Shown in pieces: positions 1-11,889 of a stretch of DNA of 47,837 bases (the stretch's first letter is position 1; each line of letters starts with the position of its first letter). Location of the stretch: the NCBI RefSeq assembly GCF_000717185.1, contig NZ_JNYE01000059.1, positions 1 through 47,837 of the forward strand. The letters are read 5' to 3'. This DNA is from Kitasatospora phosalacinea (lineage in GTDB: Bacteria; Actinomycetota; Actinomycetes; Streptomycetales; Streptomycetaceae). The position numbers and the translations under genes are program-made. The notes beneath the pieces are model-generated. The model had not been told where the DNA came from, did no database searches, and worked only from the letters and a program-made list of their open reading frames with translations.

Positions 1-89
1 GGGCCGACAAATCCGCTGGAGGACAGCCAGTCGGCGTCGGTCAGCCGGTGGGTCAGACCCGCCGGAGGAGCCACTACACATCCTCACTG

Positions 90-1103
90 TCAGCCGAGGC
101 GGCGCAGGCGCCAGGAGGTGAGGGCGGCGAGGGCGGCGGCGAGGGCGAGGTAGAGGCCGGTCTCGGCGAGTTGGAAGGTCCAGTAGCGGTCGGCGGGCTG
201 GTAGTCGACGGCGACGTACAGGTCGGCCTCGGCCAGGCAGGCGCTGTCCGGGGGGTGTTCGTCGGAGCGCGGGCAGGGCTGGGAGGCGAGGGTGAGGACG
301 CGGCCGGTGGCGTCGCGCACGGGCAGCGGGGTGCGGTCGGAGAGCACCCAGCCGTCGGGGACGTCGAAGGTGGCGAGCATGCGGGCGTCCGGGCCGAGGT
401 GGCCGCTCGGGGTCTCGAAGCCGGCGAACGAGCCCAGGCGGCCCGGCCCCTTGTCCAGGGCGGCCAGTTCGTGGACGGGCTGCTGCAGGTGCGGGCGGAC
501 GGCCAGCGGCACCAGGACCTGGACGGCGGTGAAGACGGCCAGCGTGACGGCCATCGCGGCGAGGGTGCGACGCAGGAACAGGCCGGTGCAGGTGCCGAGC
601 GCGACCGCGAAGGCGGCGTAGCCGAGCGGGACGAGGCCGCGCAGGTCGAACAGCAGCGGCTGGAAGCGGTCGCGGTCGAAGCGGTCGAACGGGGCGGCGT
701 ACCAGGTCACCAGCAGGCTGAGCAGGCCGGTGACGAGGACCGCGGCGGCAGTGGTGAGCAGCAGTTTGGCGGCCAGCCAGCGGCCGCGCGGGACGCTCTG
801 GTTCCAGACCGTCCGGTGGGTGCCGGTCTCCAGTTCGCGGGCGATCAGCGGGGCGCCCCAGAACGCGCCGATCAGTGCGGGGGCGAGCAGCACGAGCGCG
901 CCGGCGGCGAGGTAGGCGTTGCGCTTGCTGCTGATCACCCGTTCCAGGTCGAAGCACGCGTTGATGCCGCAGTCGGTGGGCAGGCCGTGGATCTGGTGGC
1001 GCAGCCGGACGCCGTCCACCAGCAGGTAGGCGGCGGCGAGGACGAGTACGGCGGCGGCGGCGAGGAACTGGGCGCGCTGCTGGCGCCAGGTCAGCCAGGT
1101 CAT
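90..1103 (-). CDS. ABC transporter permease (integral membrane subunit)
   Basis: This 337-residue membrane protein is probably the channel subunit of a two-gene ABC exporter. About six hydrophobic segments are visible, near residues 10-28, 64-85, 109-132, 155-172, 175-197 and 310-328. A large polar extracytoplasmic loop (about 200-305) lies before the last segment. It has no nucleotide-binding domain, which is supplied by the gene upstream. The start overlaps the stop of that ATPase gene by 4 nt, so translation is coupled and the two form one operon with the GntR regulator. The substrate cannot be read from sequence; YtrA-linked exporters often move peptides or cell-wall-active compounds, which is only an analogy. 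The 89 bases beyond its stop codon show no recognisable gene. Confidence 0.85.
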   Translation of the reverse strand: MTWLTWRQQRAQFLAAAAVLVLAAAYLLVDGVRLRHQIHGLPTDCGINACFDLERVISSKRNAYLAAGALVLLAPALIGAFWGAPLIARELETGTHRTVWNQSVPRGRWLAAKLLLTTAAAVLVTGLLSLLVTWYAAPFDRFDRDRFQPLLFDLRGLVPLGYAAFAVALGTCTGLFLRRTLAAMAVTLAVFTAVQVLVPLAVRPHLQQPVHELAALDKGPGRLGSFAGFETPSGHLGPDARMLATFDVPDGWVLSDRTPLPVRDATGRVLTLASQPCPRSDEHPPDSACLAEADLYVAVDYQPADRYWTFQLAETGLYLALAAALAALTSWRLRRLG

Positions 1104-1996
1104 CGTTGCGGCTCCGGTACGGGACGGGGGTCGGCGGGCGCGGACGGGGCGGACGGGGCGGACATGTGGTGCAGGACGAGGTCCTCCAGGCCGAGCGGTT
1201 CCATCACCCAGGACGGGTCGTCGAGGTGCGCCTCGGCGCGGACGGTGAAGGTGCTCTGCCGTTCGGTGTGCTCGGCGCGCAGGACGTGCAGGGCGGCGGG
1301 CAGGGTGTCGGCGTCGCGGCGGGCGGTGGTGAGCCGGAAGTGGGTGGCGAGCAGGTCGTCGATGCCGCCCTGGGCGCGGACCCGGGAGTCGGCGAGCACG
1401 ACCAGGTGGTCGCAGACCCGTTCCAGGTCGGAGAGCAGGTGGGAGGAGAGCAGCACGGTGGCCTGCGGTTCGGCCTCGGCGACGAACTCCATCAGGCCCT
1501 GCAGGAAGGCGCGCCGGGCCAGCGGGTCGAGGGCGGCCACCGGTTCGTCCAGCAGCAGGAGTTCGGGCCGTTTGGCGACGGCCAGGGCGAGGGCGAGCTG
1601 GGCGCGCTGGCCGCCGGAGAGGCGGCCGGTCTTCTGGGCGGGGTCGAGTCCGGCCTGCCGGACGCGGCGCTCGGCGAGGGCGGCGTCCCAGCGGGGGTTG
1701 AGCCGGGCGCCCAGCCGCAGGTGGTCGGCGACGGTGAGCGCCGGGTAGAGGGGGGTGTCCTGGGCGACGAAGCCGACCCGGGCGAGCTGGCCGGGCGGGG
1801 CGCCGAACACCTCGATGGTGCCGCTGGTCGGGGTGAGCAGGCCGCAGGCGAGCTGCAGCAGGGTGGACTTCCCGGCGCCGTTCGGGCCGACCAGGCCGAC
1901 GACGCTCCCGGCCGGGACGCTCAGCGTGCAGTCGGTGAGGGCCGGGCGGCGGCCGTAGCGCTTGTGCAGCGCCCGGGCTTCGACGATCGCGGTCAT
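1100..1996 (-). CDS. ABC transporter ATP-binding protein
   Basis: This 298-residue cytoplasmic ATPase energises the adjacent permease. Motifs in order are Walker A GPNGAGKST at residues 37-45, a Q-loop in FVAQDTP, the signature LSGGQRAQL, Walker B LLLLDEP followed by the D-loop, and the switch histidine in LLSSH. The C-terminal 90 residues lie beyond the core fold, as in multidrug or lantibiotic-type exporter ATPases. It overlaps the permease start by 4 nt and the GntR stop by 4 nt, so the order is regulator - ATPase - permease on one transcript. The family is exporter-like because there is no binding protein and a single permease. The transported compound is unknown. Confidence 0.9.
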   Translation of the reverse strand: MTAIVEARALHKRYGRRPALTDCTLSVPAGSVVGLVGPNGAGKSTLLQLACGLLTPTSGTIEVFGAPPGQLARVGFVAQDTPLYPALTVADHLRLGARLNPRWDAALAERRVRQAGLDPAQKTGRLSGGQRAQLALALAVAKRPELLLLDEPVAALDPLARRAFLQGLMEFVAEAEPQATVLLSSHLLSDLERVCDHLVVLADSRVRAQGGIDDLLATHFRLTTARRDADTLPAALHVLRAEHTERQSTFTVRAEAHLDDPSWVMEPLGLEDLVLHHMSAPSAPSAPADPRPVPEPQR

Positions 1997-2382
1997 CGCT
2001 CCTCTTCGGTGGGACTTCGGACGGTCTGGCGGAACAGCGCCTCGATGGACTCCTCGTCCAGCCCGGCGGCCCGGGCGGCGGCCAGCCAGCGGATCAACTC
2101 CCGCCGCAGCGGCTCGTGTTCGGACACCGCGGGGGCGCCGAGGGTGCCGCTGACGAAGGTGCCGACGCCGGGCTTGGGGGAGACGAGCCCCTCGTTCTCC
2201 AACTGGCGGTACGCCTTGAGCACGGTGTTGGGGTTGATCGCGACCTTGGCCGCGACATCCTTGACCTTCGGCAGCCGGTCCCCCTCGGACAGCAGGCCCA
2301 GGCGCAGCGCCTGCCGCACCTGGTGGACCAGTTGCAGGTAGGGGGCGACGCCGGACCGGGGCTCGATGCGGAACTCGATCAC
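1993..2382 (-). CDS. GntR-family (YtrA-type) transcriptional regulator
   Basis: This short 129-residue regulator has an N-terminal winged helix-turn-helix (about residues 12-75, including the GntR hallmarks LPKVKDVA and NPNTVLKAYRQLENEGL). Only a short C-terminal tail follows, which is the layout of the YtrA subfamily that lacks a ligand-binding domain. The start is GTG at 2382, preceded 6 nt upstream by GAGG. It heads the ABC exporter operon and overlaps the ATPase gene by 4 nt. A symmetric CTAGG-TT-CCTAG element lies 16 nt upstream of the start, next to an A+T-rich stretch, so autorepression of the operon is likely. The inducer is not evident. Confidence 0.9.
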   Translation of the reverse strand: MIEFRIEPRSGVAPYLQLVHQVRQALRLGLLSEGDRLPKVKDVAAKVAINPNTVLKAYRQLENEGLVSPKPGVGTFVSGTLGAPAVSEHEPLRRELIRWLAAARAAGLDEESIEALFRQTVRSPTEEER

Positions 2383-2397
2383 CGCAACCTCATTTAT

Positions 2398-2409
2398 CTA
2401 GGTTCCTAG
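2398..2409. promoter_or_regulatory. Candidate operator/promoter of the GntR-ABC operon
   Basis: The inverted repeat CTAGG-TT-CCTAG lies 16 nt upstream of the regulator start, inside the most A+T-rich stretch of the intergenic region (about 2383-2420). YtrA-type GntR proteins usually repress their own operon from short palindromes close to the -10. The -10 may be TAGATA, read on the minus strand across the edge of the palindrome. The role is inferred from position and symmetry only. Confidence 0.5.
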
Positions 2410-2480
2410 CACTATAGAACTGAAGGGCCGTCAGCCCTGTCAAGTGAATGATCGCAAACGGGAGTTGACCTGCGGACATG

Positions 2481-2520
2481 CCGGAGCCCGGGCGCCGTGG
2501 GGGTGGCGTCCGGGCTCCGG
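2481..2520 (-). terminator. Hairpin terminator downstream of the acetate-transporter gene
   Basis: A 16-bp stem (2481-2496 paired with 2505-2520, one G.U pair) encloses an 8-nt loop. It starts about 40 nt after the stop codon of the minus-strand transporter gene. No U-tract follows, as is common for streptomycete terminators. Confidence 0.7.
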
Positions 2521-2561
2521 GACGAGCAGCGAGCGGGTGGTGCGGTGCTGCGGTGGTCCGA

Positions 2562-3119
2562 CTACTTGACCGGCAGGGCGACCTTGCCCCAGCGGCCGCC
2601 GGTCAGTTCGGCGGTGGCCGAGTACCAGGCGGCCAGGCCGGAGACGGCGGCGACCCAGCCGCCGACCTTGCCCCAGCCGCTGGCCTCGCTGAACACCCCG
2701 ATGGCGCTGAGCACCAGGGAGACGGTCAGCAGGCCGTAGACGGCGCGGGTGAGCTGGCCGGCGCCCCAGGAGGCGGCGGTCAGGGTGAGCGCCAGCAGCG
2801 CCCACAGCAGCAGGAACAGGCCCGCGGAGTTCTTGCCGACGGCCGGGCCGGCCGCGGCCCAGGTCGCCCAGAAGGCGCCCAGGGTGGTGAACGCGGTGCC
2901 GCTGAAGCGGTCGCCGCCGCGGAACTGCCAGAGGCCGGCGACGAACAGCGTCACGCCGCCGACCAGGTGGGCCAGCGAGGAGGCGCCGCCGGCCGAGGTG
3001 CCGCTGAGGACACCCGTGCCGAGCAGGCCGTACGCCAGCAGAGTCAGACCGAGGGCCAGGTAACCGAGCGGACCCGCGTCAGCGGATCGGGCGTTCGCCC
3101 CGGAGGCTTCATTGCTCAC
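2562..3119 (-). CDS. GPR1/FUN34/YaaH (SatP)-family acetate/succinate transporter
   Basis: This 185-residue protein is predicted to span the membrane six times and to belong to the AceTr family, which moves acetate or succinate with protons. The N-terminal family signature is present in altered form as GPLGYLALGLTLLAYGLL (residues 17-34). Six hydrophobic segments follow with short loops, and the length matches SatP (about 190 residues). GTG at 3119 is chosen because AAGGAG lies 7 nt upstream. It is monocistronic, with a strong hairpin after the stop. A GGGT-N16-GGGTAC element about 190 nt upstream on the same strand resembles a SigB promoter, which would tie it to the neighbouring osmotic-stress genes. 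The substrate is a family inference. Confidence 0.85.
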   Translation of the reverse strand: MSNEASGANARSADAGPLGYLALGLTLLAYGLLGTGVLSGTSAGGASSLAHLVGGVTLFVAGLWQFRGGDRFSGTAFTTLGAFWATWAAAGPAVGKNSAGLFLLLWALLALTLTAASWGAGQLTRAVYGLLTVSLVLSAIGVFSEASGWGKVGGWVAAVSGLAAWYSATAELTGGRWGKVALPVK

Positions 3120-3308
3120 CGGAGGCTCCTTTCACTCTGCGCCAGGGCATGGCGGGATCACGGTGAAAAGTGGGTGCGTGCGAGGTGGTGCCGGGTGCCG
3201 GGTCGTGGGCGCACCGGAGAGAGGGTGCGGCGGCTGCGGCGAACGAGAGAACCGGCGGCGCGGCCGCCGGTCATGCCCTCCGGGGTGGAAGCCCCCGGTG
3301 CTTACGGT

Positions 3309-3334
3309 GTACCCGGCGCCCCGGTTTTGTACCC
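3309..3334 (-). promoter_or_regulatory. Candidate SigB-type promoter for the acetate-transporter gene
   Basis: Read on the minus strand, GGGT (3334-3331) is followed by 16 nt and then GGGTAC (3314-3309). This fits the S. coelicolor SigB consensus GNNT-N14-16-GGGTAC. The start point would be near 3302, giving a leader of roughly 180 nt. The rest of the gap 3120-3397 shows no gene. Confidence 0.4.
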
Positions 3335-3397
3335 TTGTGAATCACGCAGAATGAGCAAGTGTGAGCAAACCGTGACCAGTTCGGGCGGGCGACTCGG

Positions 3398-5953
3398 TCA
3401 GTTCCGGCGCTGGGTCGGAATGCGCAGCGTCAGGATCGCCATGTCGTCGGACGGCGGCTCGGGCGCGAAGCGCTCCACCGCCCGGTGCACCCGGGCCGCG
3501 ACCGCGCCCGCGGTCAGGCCCGCGCAGCCGGTCAGCACCTCGGCCAGGCCGTCGTCGCCGAGCATCCGGCGGCCCTCCCGGCGCTCGGTCACGCCGTCCG
3601 TCACGCACAGCAGCACCTCGCCCGGGGCGAGCACCAACTCCTCGGCGGTCAGGTCGAGTTCGTCCATCACGCCGAGCAGCGGCTGCGGCGAGGCGGCCTG
3701 GTCGACCTGCCCGTCGGTGCGCAGCCGCAGCGGCAGCGGGTGGCCGGCGCAGACCAGCGACAGGACGGTCGAGCCGTCCTCGCGGGGCGTCAGCTCGCCG
3801 TACAGCAGGGTCAGGAAGCGGGCCCGGCTGCCCTCGTCCAGGATCGCCGCGTTCAGCCGGGTCAGGACCTGCGGGGCGCTCAGGCCCTCGCGGGCCAGCA
3901 GGCGCAGCGAGTGGCGGGCCAGGCCGGTGACCGAGGCGGCCTCCGGGCCGGTGCCGCAGACGTCGCCGATCGCGAAGCCGTAGGTGCCCTCGCGGATCGG
4001 GAACAGGTCGTAGAAGTCGCCGCCGACCTCGTTGCCCTCGCCCGCGGCCTGGTAGAAGACCTCCACCTCGACGCCCGGGATCTTCGGCAGCTCCGGGGGC
4101 AGCAGGGCGCGCTGGAAGGCCTGGCTGGTGGCGGTGCGCTCGGAGTACAGGCGGGAGTTGTCCAGGGCCAGGGCGGCCCGGCGGGAGAGGTCCTCGCCGA
4201 GCTCCAGGATCTCCTGGCGGAACCGGACGCCGCGCCGGGTGCCGAGCACCAGCAGGCCGATCACCCGGTTGCGGGCGGACAGCGGCAGCACCACCGTCTC
4301 GCCGAGGTCCGGGCCGACCGGGTGCCCGAGCGCCCGGGCGGTCTCGGCGGGCGCCGTCCACGGGCGGGCGCCGGGGCTGGGCACCGCCTCCGGGGCGGGG
4401 GACTTGTCGAGCAGGGCGCGCAGCGCGTCGATCCGGTCCTCGTCCTCGTGCAGCACGAAGGCGAGTTCGGCGCCCGCCGCCACGTCCGGCGTGGTGTAGA
4501 CGGCGCACCAGGAGGAGAGGGTGGGGACGGCCATCTGCGCCATCAGGGCGAGCGTCTGCTCGTGCTCCAGGGTGCCGGCCAGCAGGTCGGAGGCCTCCAC
4601 CAGGAAGGACAGCGAGCCGCGCCGCAGCCGCTCCAACTCGCTCAGCCGGGCGCTCTCCAGGGCCAGCGCGATCCGGTCGGCGGCGAACTGCAGGCGCAGC
4701 GCGTCCTCGTTGTCGTAGCGGCCGGGGGCGGCCGCGGCCACCCCGAGCGAGCCGGTCAGGCGGCCCTCGACCTTGAGCGGGACGGTGATCAGCGAGCGCA
4801 GCTCGGTGCCGTCGAGCAGCGGGGCGGCGCCGGTCGGGCGGACCGCCAGGTCCTCGTGGACGGCGGGCAGCCGGGCCGAGTCGAAGCGGCCCGCACCGGC
4901 GTCGATCGGCATCCGGGAGAAGCGCCGGGACGGGCCGGACAGGCCGGTGGCGGCGCGCAGTTCGAACTCGGTCTCGTCCTCGCTGGTGAGCAGCAGGTAG
5001 GAGGCGTCGGCGTCCAGCAGGTCGCGGGCGCGCTCGACGATCCGCTGCAGCAGGCTGGACAGGTCGTCGGGGGAGACCGGGCCGACCAGCAGGTCCAGCG
5101 GCTCGACGGCGGTGGCGGCGCCCTCCACGGCGCTGCCGGGCGTGCCGGGGGTGCGCAGCACCGCGCGGTCGGCCTCCCGCACCAGCACGCACAGCACGGT
5201 CGGGGTGCCGCCGCTGTCGCGCAGCCGCACGTGGGTGCCGTACACCTCCTGCACCGCGCCGTCGCCGCCGCGCACCGCGTACGAGCCCTCCCAGCGGGCC
5301 AGCCGCAGGGTGTCGCCGAGGCCGAGGCCGGGGGTCTGCGGCCAGACGGCCAGTTCGGCCCAGGGGCGGCCGAAGACGGCGTCCGCGGGCCGGTGGAAGA
5401 GCGACTCGGCGTCGGCGTTCCAGTGCCGCACCCGCCCGTGGTCGTCGAGCTGCACCACGGCGACCCGCACCGGCCCGTCCGCGGCCGGGAGTTCGCCGCC
5501 GGGCAGGCTGGGCAGCGCGTACCGGGTGCCGGGGCGCTGCTCGGGCAGGGCGAGGCGGAACCAGACGGTCTTGCGGCCGGCCGCGTACTCCACGCCCCAG
5601 CTGCTGGACAGCGCCGAGCACATCAGCAGGCCGCGGCCGCCCTCGCCGTCCGGGTCGGCGTACCGCTCGGAGTTCATCGTCACGTTGGCGAAGGAGGGCA
5701 GGCCGCGCTCCGGGTGCCGGTCGCTGACCTCGATCCGGACGGTCTCCTCCTCGCGCAGGCAGGCCACCTCGGCGGCCGTCCCGGCGTGCACCACCGCGTT
5801 GGTGACCAGCTCGCTGACCAGCACCACGGCGTCGTCCACCACCTCGGGCACGCCCCACCCGAGCAGGGCGTCCCGGACGAAGCCGCGGGCTGCGGCGGCC
5901 GACCGGTCGACCGGTTCGAAGGTGGCGGCTGCGCGCGCGGTGACCACGGCCAC
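3398..5953 (-). CDS. osaC: OsaC-type multidomain regulator: RsbW-like kinase, PAS, GAF and PP2C (SpoIIE/RsbU) phosphatase
   Basis: This 851-residue cytoplasmic protein joins both halves of a partner-switching module. Residues 1-145 form an RsbW-like HATPase (N-box [11 protein letters not shown], lid motif GGRGLLM). A PAS-like sensor covers about 150-265, two GAF-like regions about 285-445 and 450-600, and a PP2C/SpoIIE phosphatase 610-848 with the metal-binding motifs GDFYD, GDVCGTG, TDGVTE and SDDM. S. coelicolor OsaC, known to modulate SigB after osmotic stress, has this architecture and the same position beside osaAB. It presumably binds SigB through the kinase domain and dephosphorylates an anti-anti-sigma factor. 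The start is GTG 5953, or GTG 5947 with better spacing from AGGAG. A GGGTAC element lies upstream. It diverges from osaA. Confidence 0.9.
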   Translation of the reverse strand: MAVVTARAAATFEPVDRSAAAARGFVRDALLGWGVPEVVDDAVVLVSELVTNAVVHAGTAAEVACLREEETVRIEVSDRHPERGLPSFANVTMNSERYADPDGEGGRGLLMCSALSSSWGVEYAAGRKTVWFRLALPEQRPGTRYALPSLPGGELPAADGPVRVAVVQLDDHGRVRHWNADAESLFHRPADAVFGRPWAELAVWPQTPGLGLGDTLRLARWEGSYAVRGGDGAVQEVYGTHVRLRDSGGTPTVLCVLVREADRAVLRTPGTPGSAVEGAATAVEPLDLLVGPVSPDDLSSLLQRIVERARDLLDADASYLLLTSEDETEFELRAATGLSGPSRRFSRMPIDAGAGRFDSARLPAVHEDLAVRPTGAAPLLDGTELRSLITVPLKVEGRLTGSLGVAAAAPGRYDNEDALRLQFAADRIALALESARLSELERLRRGSLSFLVEASDLLAGTLEHEQTLALMAQMAVPTLSSWCAVYTTPDVAAGAELAFVLHEDEDRIDALRALLDKSPAPEAVPSPGARPWTAPAETARALGHPVGPDLGETVVLPLSARNRVIGLLVLGTRRGVRFRQEILELGEDLSRRAALALDNSRLYSERTATSQAFQRALLPPELPKIPGVEVEVFYQAAGEGNEVGGDFYDLFPIREGTYGFAIGDVCGTGPEAASVTGLARHSLRLLAREGLSAPQVLTRLNAAILDEGSRARFLTLLYGELTPREDGSTVLSLVCAGHPLPLRLRTDGQVDQAASPQPLLGVMDELDLTAEELVLAPGEVLLCVTDGVTERREGRRMLGDDGLAEVLTGCAGLTAGAVAARVHRAVERFAPEPPSDDMAILTLRIPTQRRN

Positions 5954-6307
5954 GTCTCCTCTGCTGCTGGTCCGGTGGATCGCCGGGGCGGACGGTTACG
6001 GGTGGTGCGGCGGACGCGGGGCGGCGTCGCCTCGGCCCGGTGCGGCCCTCCACCCTACTTTCCGGTTGGTACCCAGTGGGGCCGGGGCGCCGAAACAGGC
6101 ACCTGGGGGTGATTTCGTTCACCACTTTCCCTGCTCGCCGGGAAAACCCTCCGCAACCGGTCCGACACCGGGTGCCAGTGCTGTCACACTGGGGGGTCCG
6201 CGTGCCGTCACCGCCGCAGTACGGTCGACAGGGACGGCGCGGGAGCGACGGCCGGACGCCTTCTCCTCCCGCGGCGGTGAACCGAGTCAGGACCTGGGAG
6301 GGCCCCG
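5954..6307. promoter_or_regulatory. Divergent osaC/osaA intergenic region
   Basis: This 354-bp gap has no gene. On the minus strand GGGTAC (6074-6069) is the best candidate -10 for osaC; a GTTT -35 half lies 18 nt upstream, 2 nt more than the usual SigB spacing. On the plus strand TACGGT (6220-6225) is a weak -10 candidate for osaA. GGGAGGG at 6296-6302 is the ribosome-binding site that selects the TTG start of osaA. Confidence 0.45.
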
Positions 6308-10930
<4,623 letters not shown>

Positions 10931-10936
10931 CCGCCA

Positions 10937-10970
10937 CCCGCGGGGGCCCGCTCCGGCTGGCACCCGCGGG
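10937..10970 (+). terminator. Possible hairpin after osaA
   Basis: CCCGCGGG occurs at 10937-10944 and again at 10963-10970 and can pair as an 8-bp stem with an 18-nt loop just after the osaA stop. Each copy is also self-complementary. It may reduce read-through into osaB. Confidence 0.4.
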
Positions 10971-10981
10971 CGGGAACCCGG

Positions 10982-11056
10982 TAGGGTCACCCGTCGTTGC
11001 CAACAGTGACCGTACGGTGACGCCCGGCACCGGGCCTGTGGCAGGCAAGGGGGTAC
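10982..11056 (+). promoter_or_regulatory. osaB promoter region with palindrome and GGGTAC element
   Basis: TAGGGT at 10982-10987 is a vegetative-type -10 candidate. The perfect 10-bp palindrome ACCGTACGGT lies at 11009-11018. GGGTAC at 11051-11056 resembles a SigB -10 and sits 7 nt before the ATG at 11064; a GCCT -35 half lies 13 nt upstream of it, 1 nt short of the usual spacing. The region could give osaB expression independent of osaA. Confidence 0.45.
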
Positions 11057-11063
11057 GGCTAGC

Positions 11064-11768
11064 ATGACCGGGGCAGTGGTGGGCGGCACGAAGGTGCCGG
11101 CCCTCGGGAAACAACCGGCAGGAGGGCGGGTCCTGGTGCAGAAGGCGAAGATCCTCCTGGTCGACGACCGTCCGGAGAACCTGCTCGCCCTGGAGGCGAT
11201 CCTCTTCGCGCTCGACCAGACCCTGGTGCGCGCCGCCTCCGGCGAGGAAGCGCTCAAGGCCCTACTCACCGACGACTTCGCGGTCATCCTGCTGGACGTC
11301 CAGATGCCCGGCATGGACGGGTTCGAGACCGCCGCGCACATCAAGCGCCGCGAGCGGACCAGGGACATCCCGATCATCTTCCTGACCGCGATCAACCACG
11401 GTCCGCACCACACCTTCCGCGGCTACGCGGCCGGTGCGGTCGACTACATCTCCAAGCCCTTCGACCCGTGGGTGCTGCGGGCCAAGGTCTCCGTCTTCGT
11501 CGACCTGTACCAGAAGAACACCCAGCTGAAGGAGCAGGCCGCGCTGCTGCGCCTGCAGCTGGAGGCGGGCGCCGAACCGGCCATCGGCGGGGCGCTGCTG
11601 GGCGAGCTGTCGGCCCGGCTGGCCGCGGTCGAGGAGCAGGCCGAGGCGCTCACCAAGCAACTGGAGGCGGGCTCCGACGGCGGCGCCGCGGCGACCGCCG
11701 CGCACCTGGAGCGGAAGATCGCCGGCCTGCGCGGGGCGCTCGACGCGCTGCGCCCGGGCTCCGGCTGA
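11064..11768 (+). CDS. osaB: OsaB response regulator (receiver plus coiled-coil tail)
   Basis: This 234-residue protein has a receiver domain at about residues 28-150, with the acidic pair in [10 protein letters not shown], phospho-acceptor Asp78 in [12 protein letters not shown], and conserved Thr and Lys in FLTAI and SKPF. The C-terminus (about 150-230) is charged and helical, likely a coiled coil, with no DNA-binding domain. This matches S. coelicolor OsaB, the partner of OsaA required for growth and differentiation under osmotic stress. It probably acts by protein-protein contact. Two starts are plausible: ATG 11064 (AAGGGGG upstream) and GTG 11136 (GGAGGG about 10 nt upstream), which would begin with [12 protein letters not shown] hairpin follows the gene. 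Confidence 0.92.
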   Translation: MTGAVVGGTKVPALGKQPAGGRVLVQKAKILLVDDRPENLLALEAILFALDQTLVRAASGEEALKALLTDDFAVILLDVQMPGMDGFETAAHIKRRERTRDIPIIFLTAINHGPHHTFRGYAAGAVDYISKPFDPWVLRAKVSVFVDLYQKNTQLKEQAALLRLQLEAGAEPAIGGALLGELSARLAAVEEQAEALTKQLEAGSDGGAAATAAHLERKIAGLRGALDALRPGSG

Positions 11769-11812
11769 CGGGCCGTCAGGGTCGTCCGTCCGGGTGGTTC
11801 CCGGGCGGTTGA

Positions 11813-11838
11813 CGGCGGGTCGGTGACACAACCCGCCG
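11813..11838 (+). terminator. Hairpin terminator after osaB
   Basis: An 8-bp perfect stem (11813-11820 with 11831-11838) and a 10-nt loop lie 45 nt after the osaB stop and 39 nt before the ftsK -10. Confidence 0.6.
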
Positions 11839-11876
11839 AAGTGCGCCCGCGCATGTCCGCGGCCCGGGTGCGCCGG

Positions 11877-11889
11877 TAGGCTGCCCCCA
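11877..11889 (+). promoter_or_regulatory. ftsK -10 element positioned for a leaderless mRNA
   Basis: TAGGCT (11877-11882) is followed by 6 nt and the ATG at 11889, so the predicted start of transcription falls on the A of the start codon. No purine-rich ribosome-binding site lies between. Confidence 0.55.
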
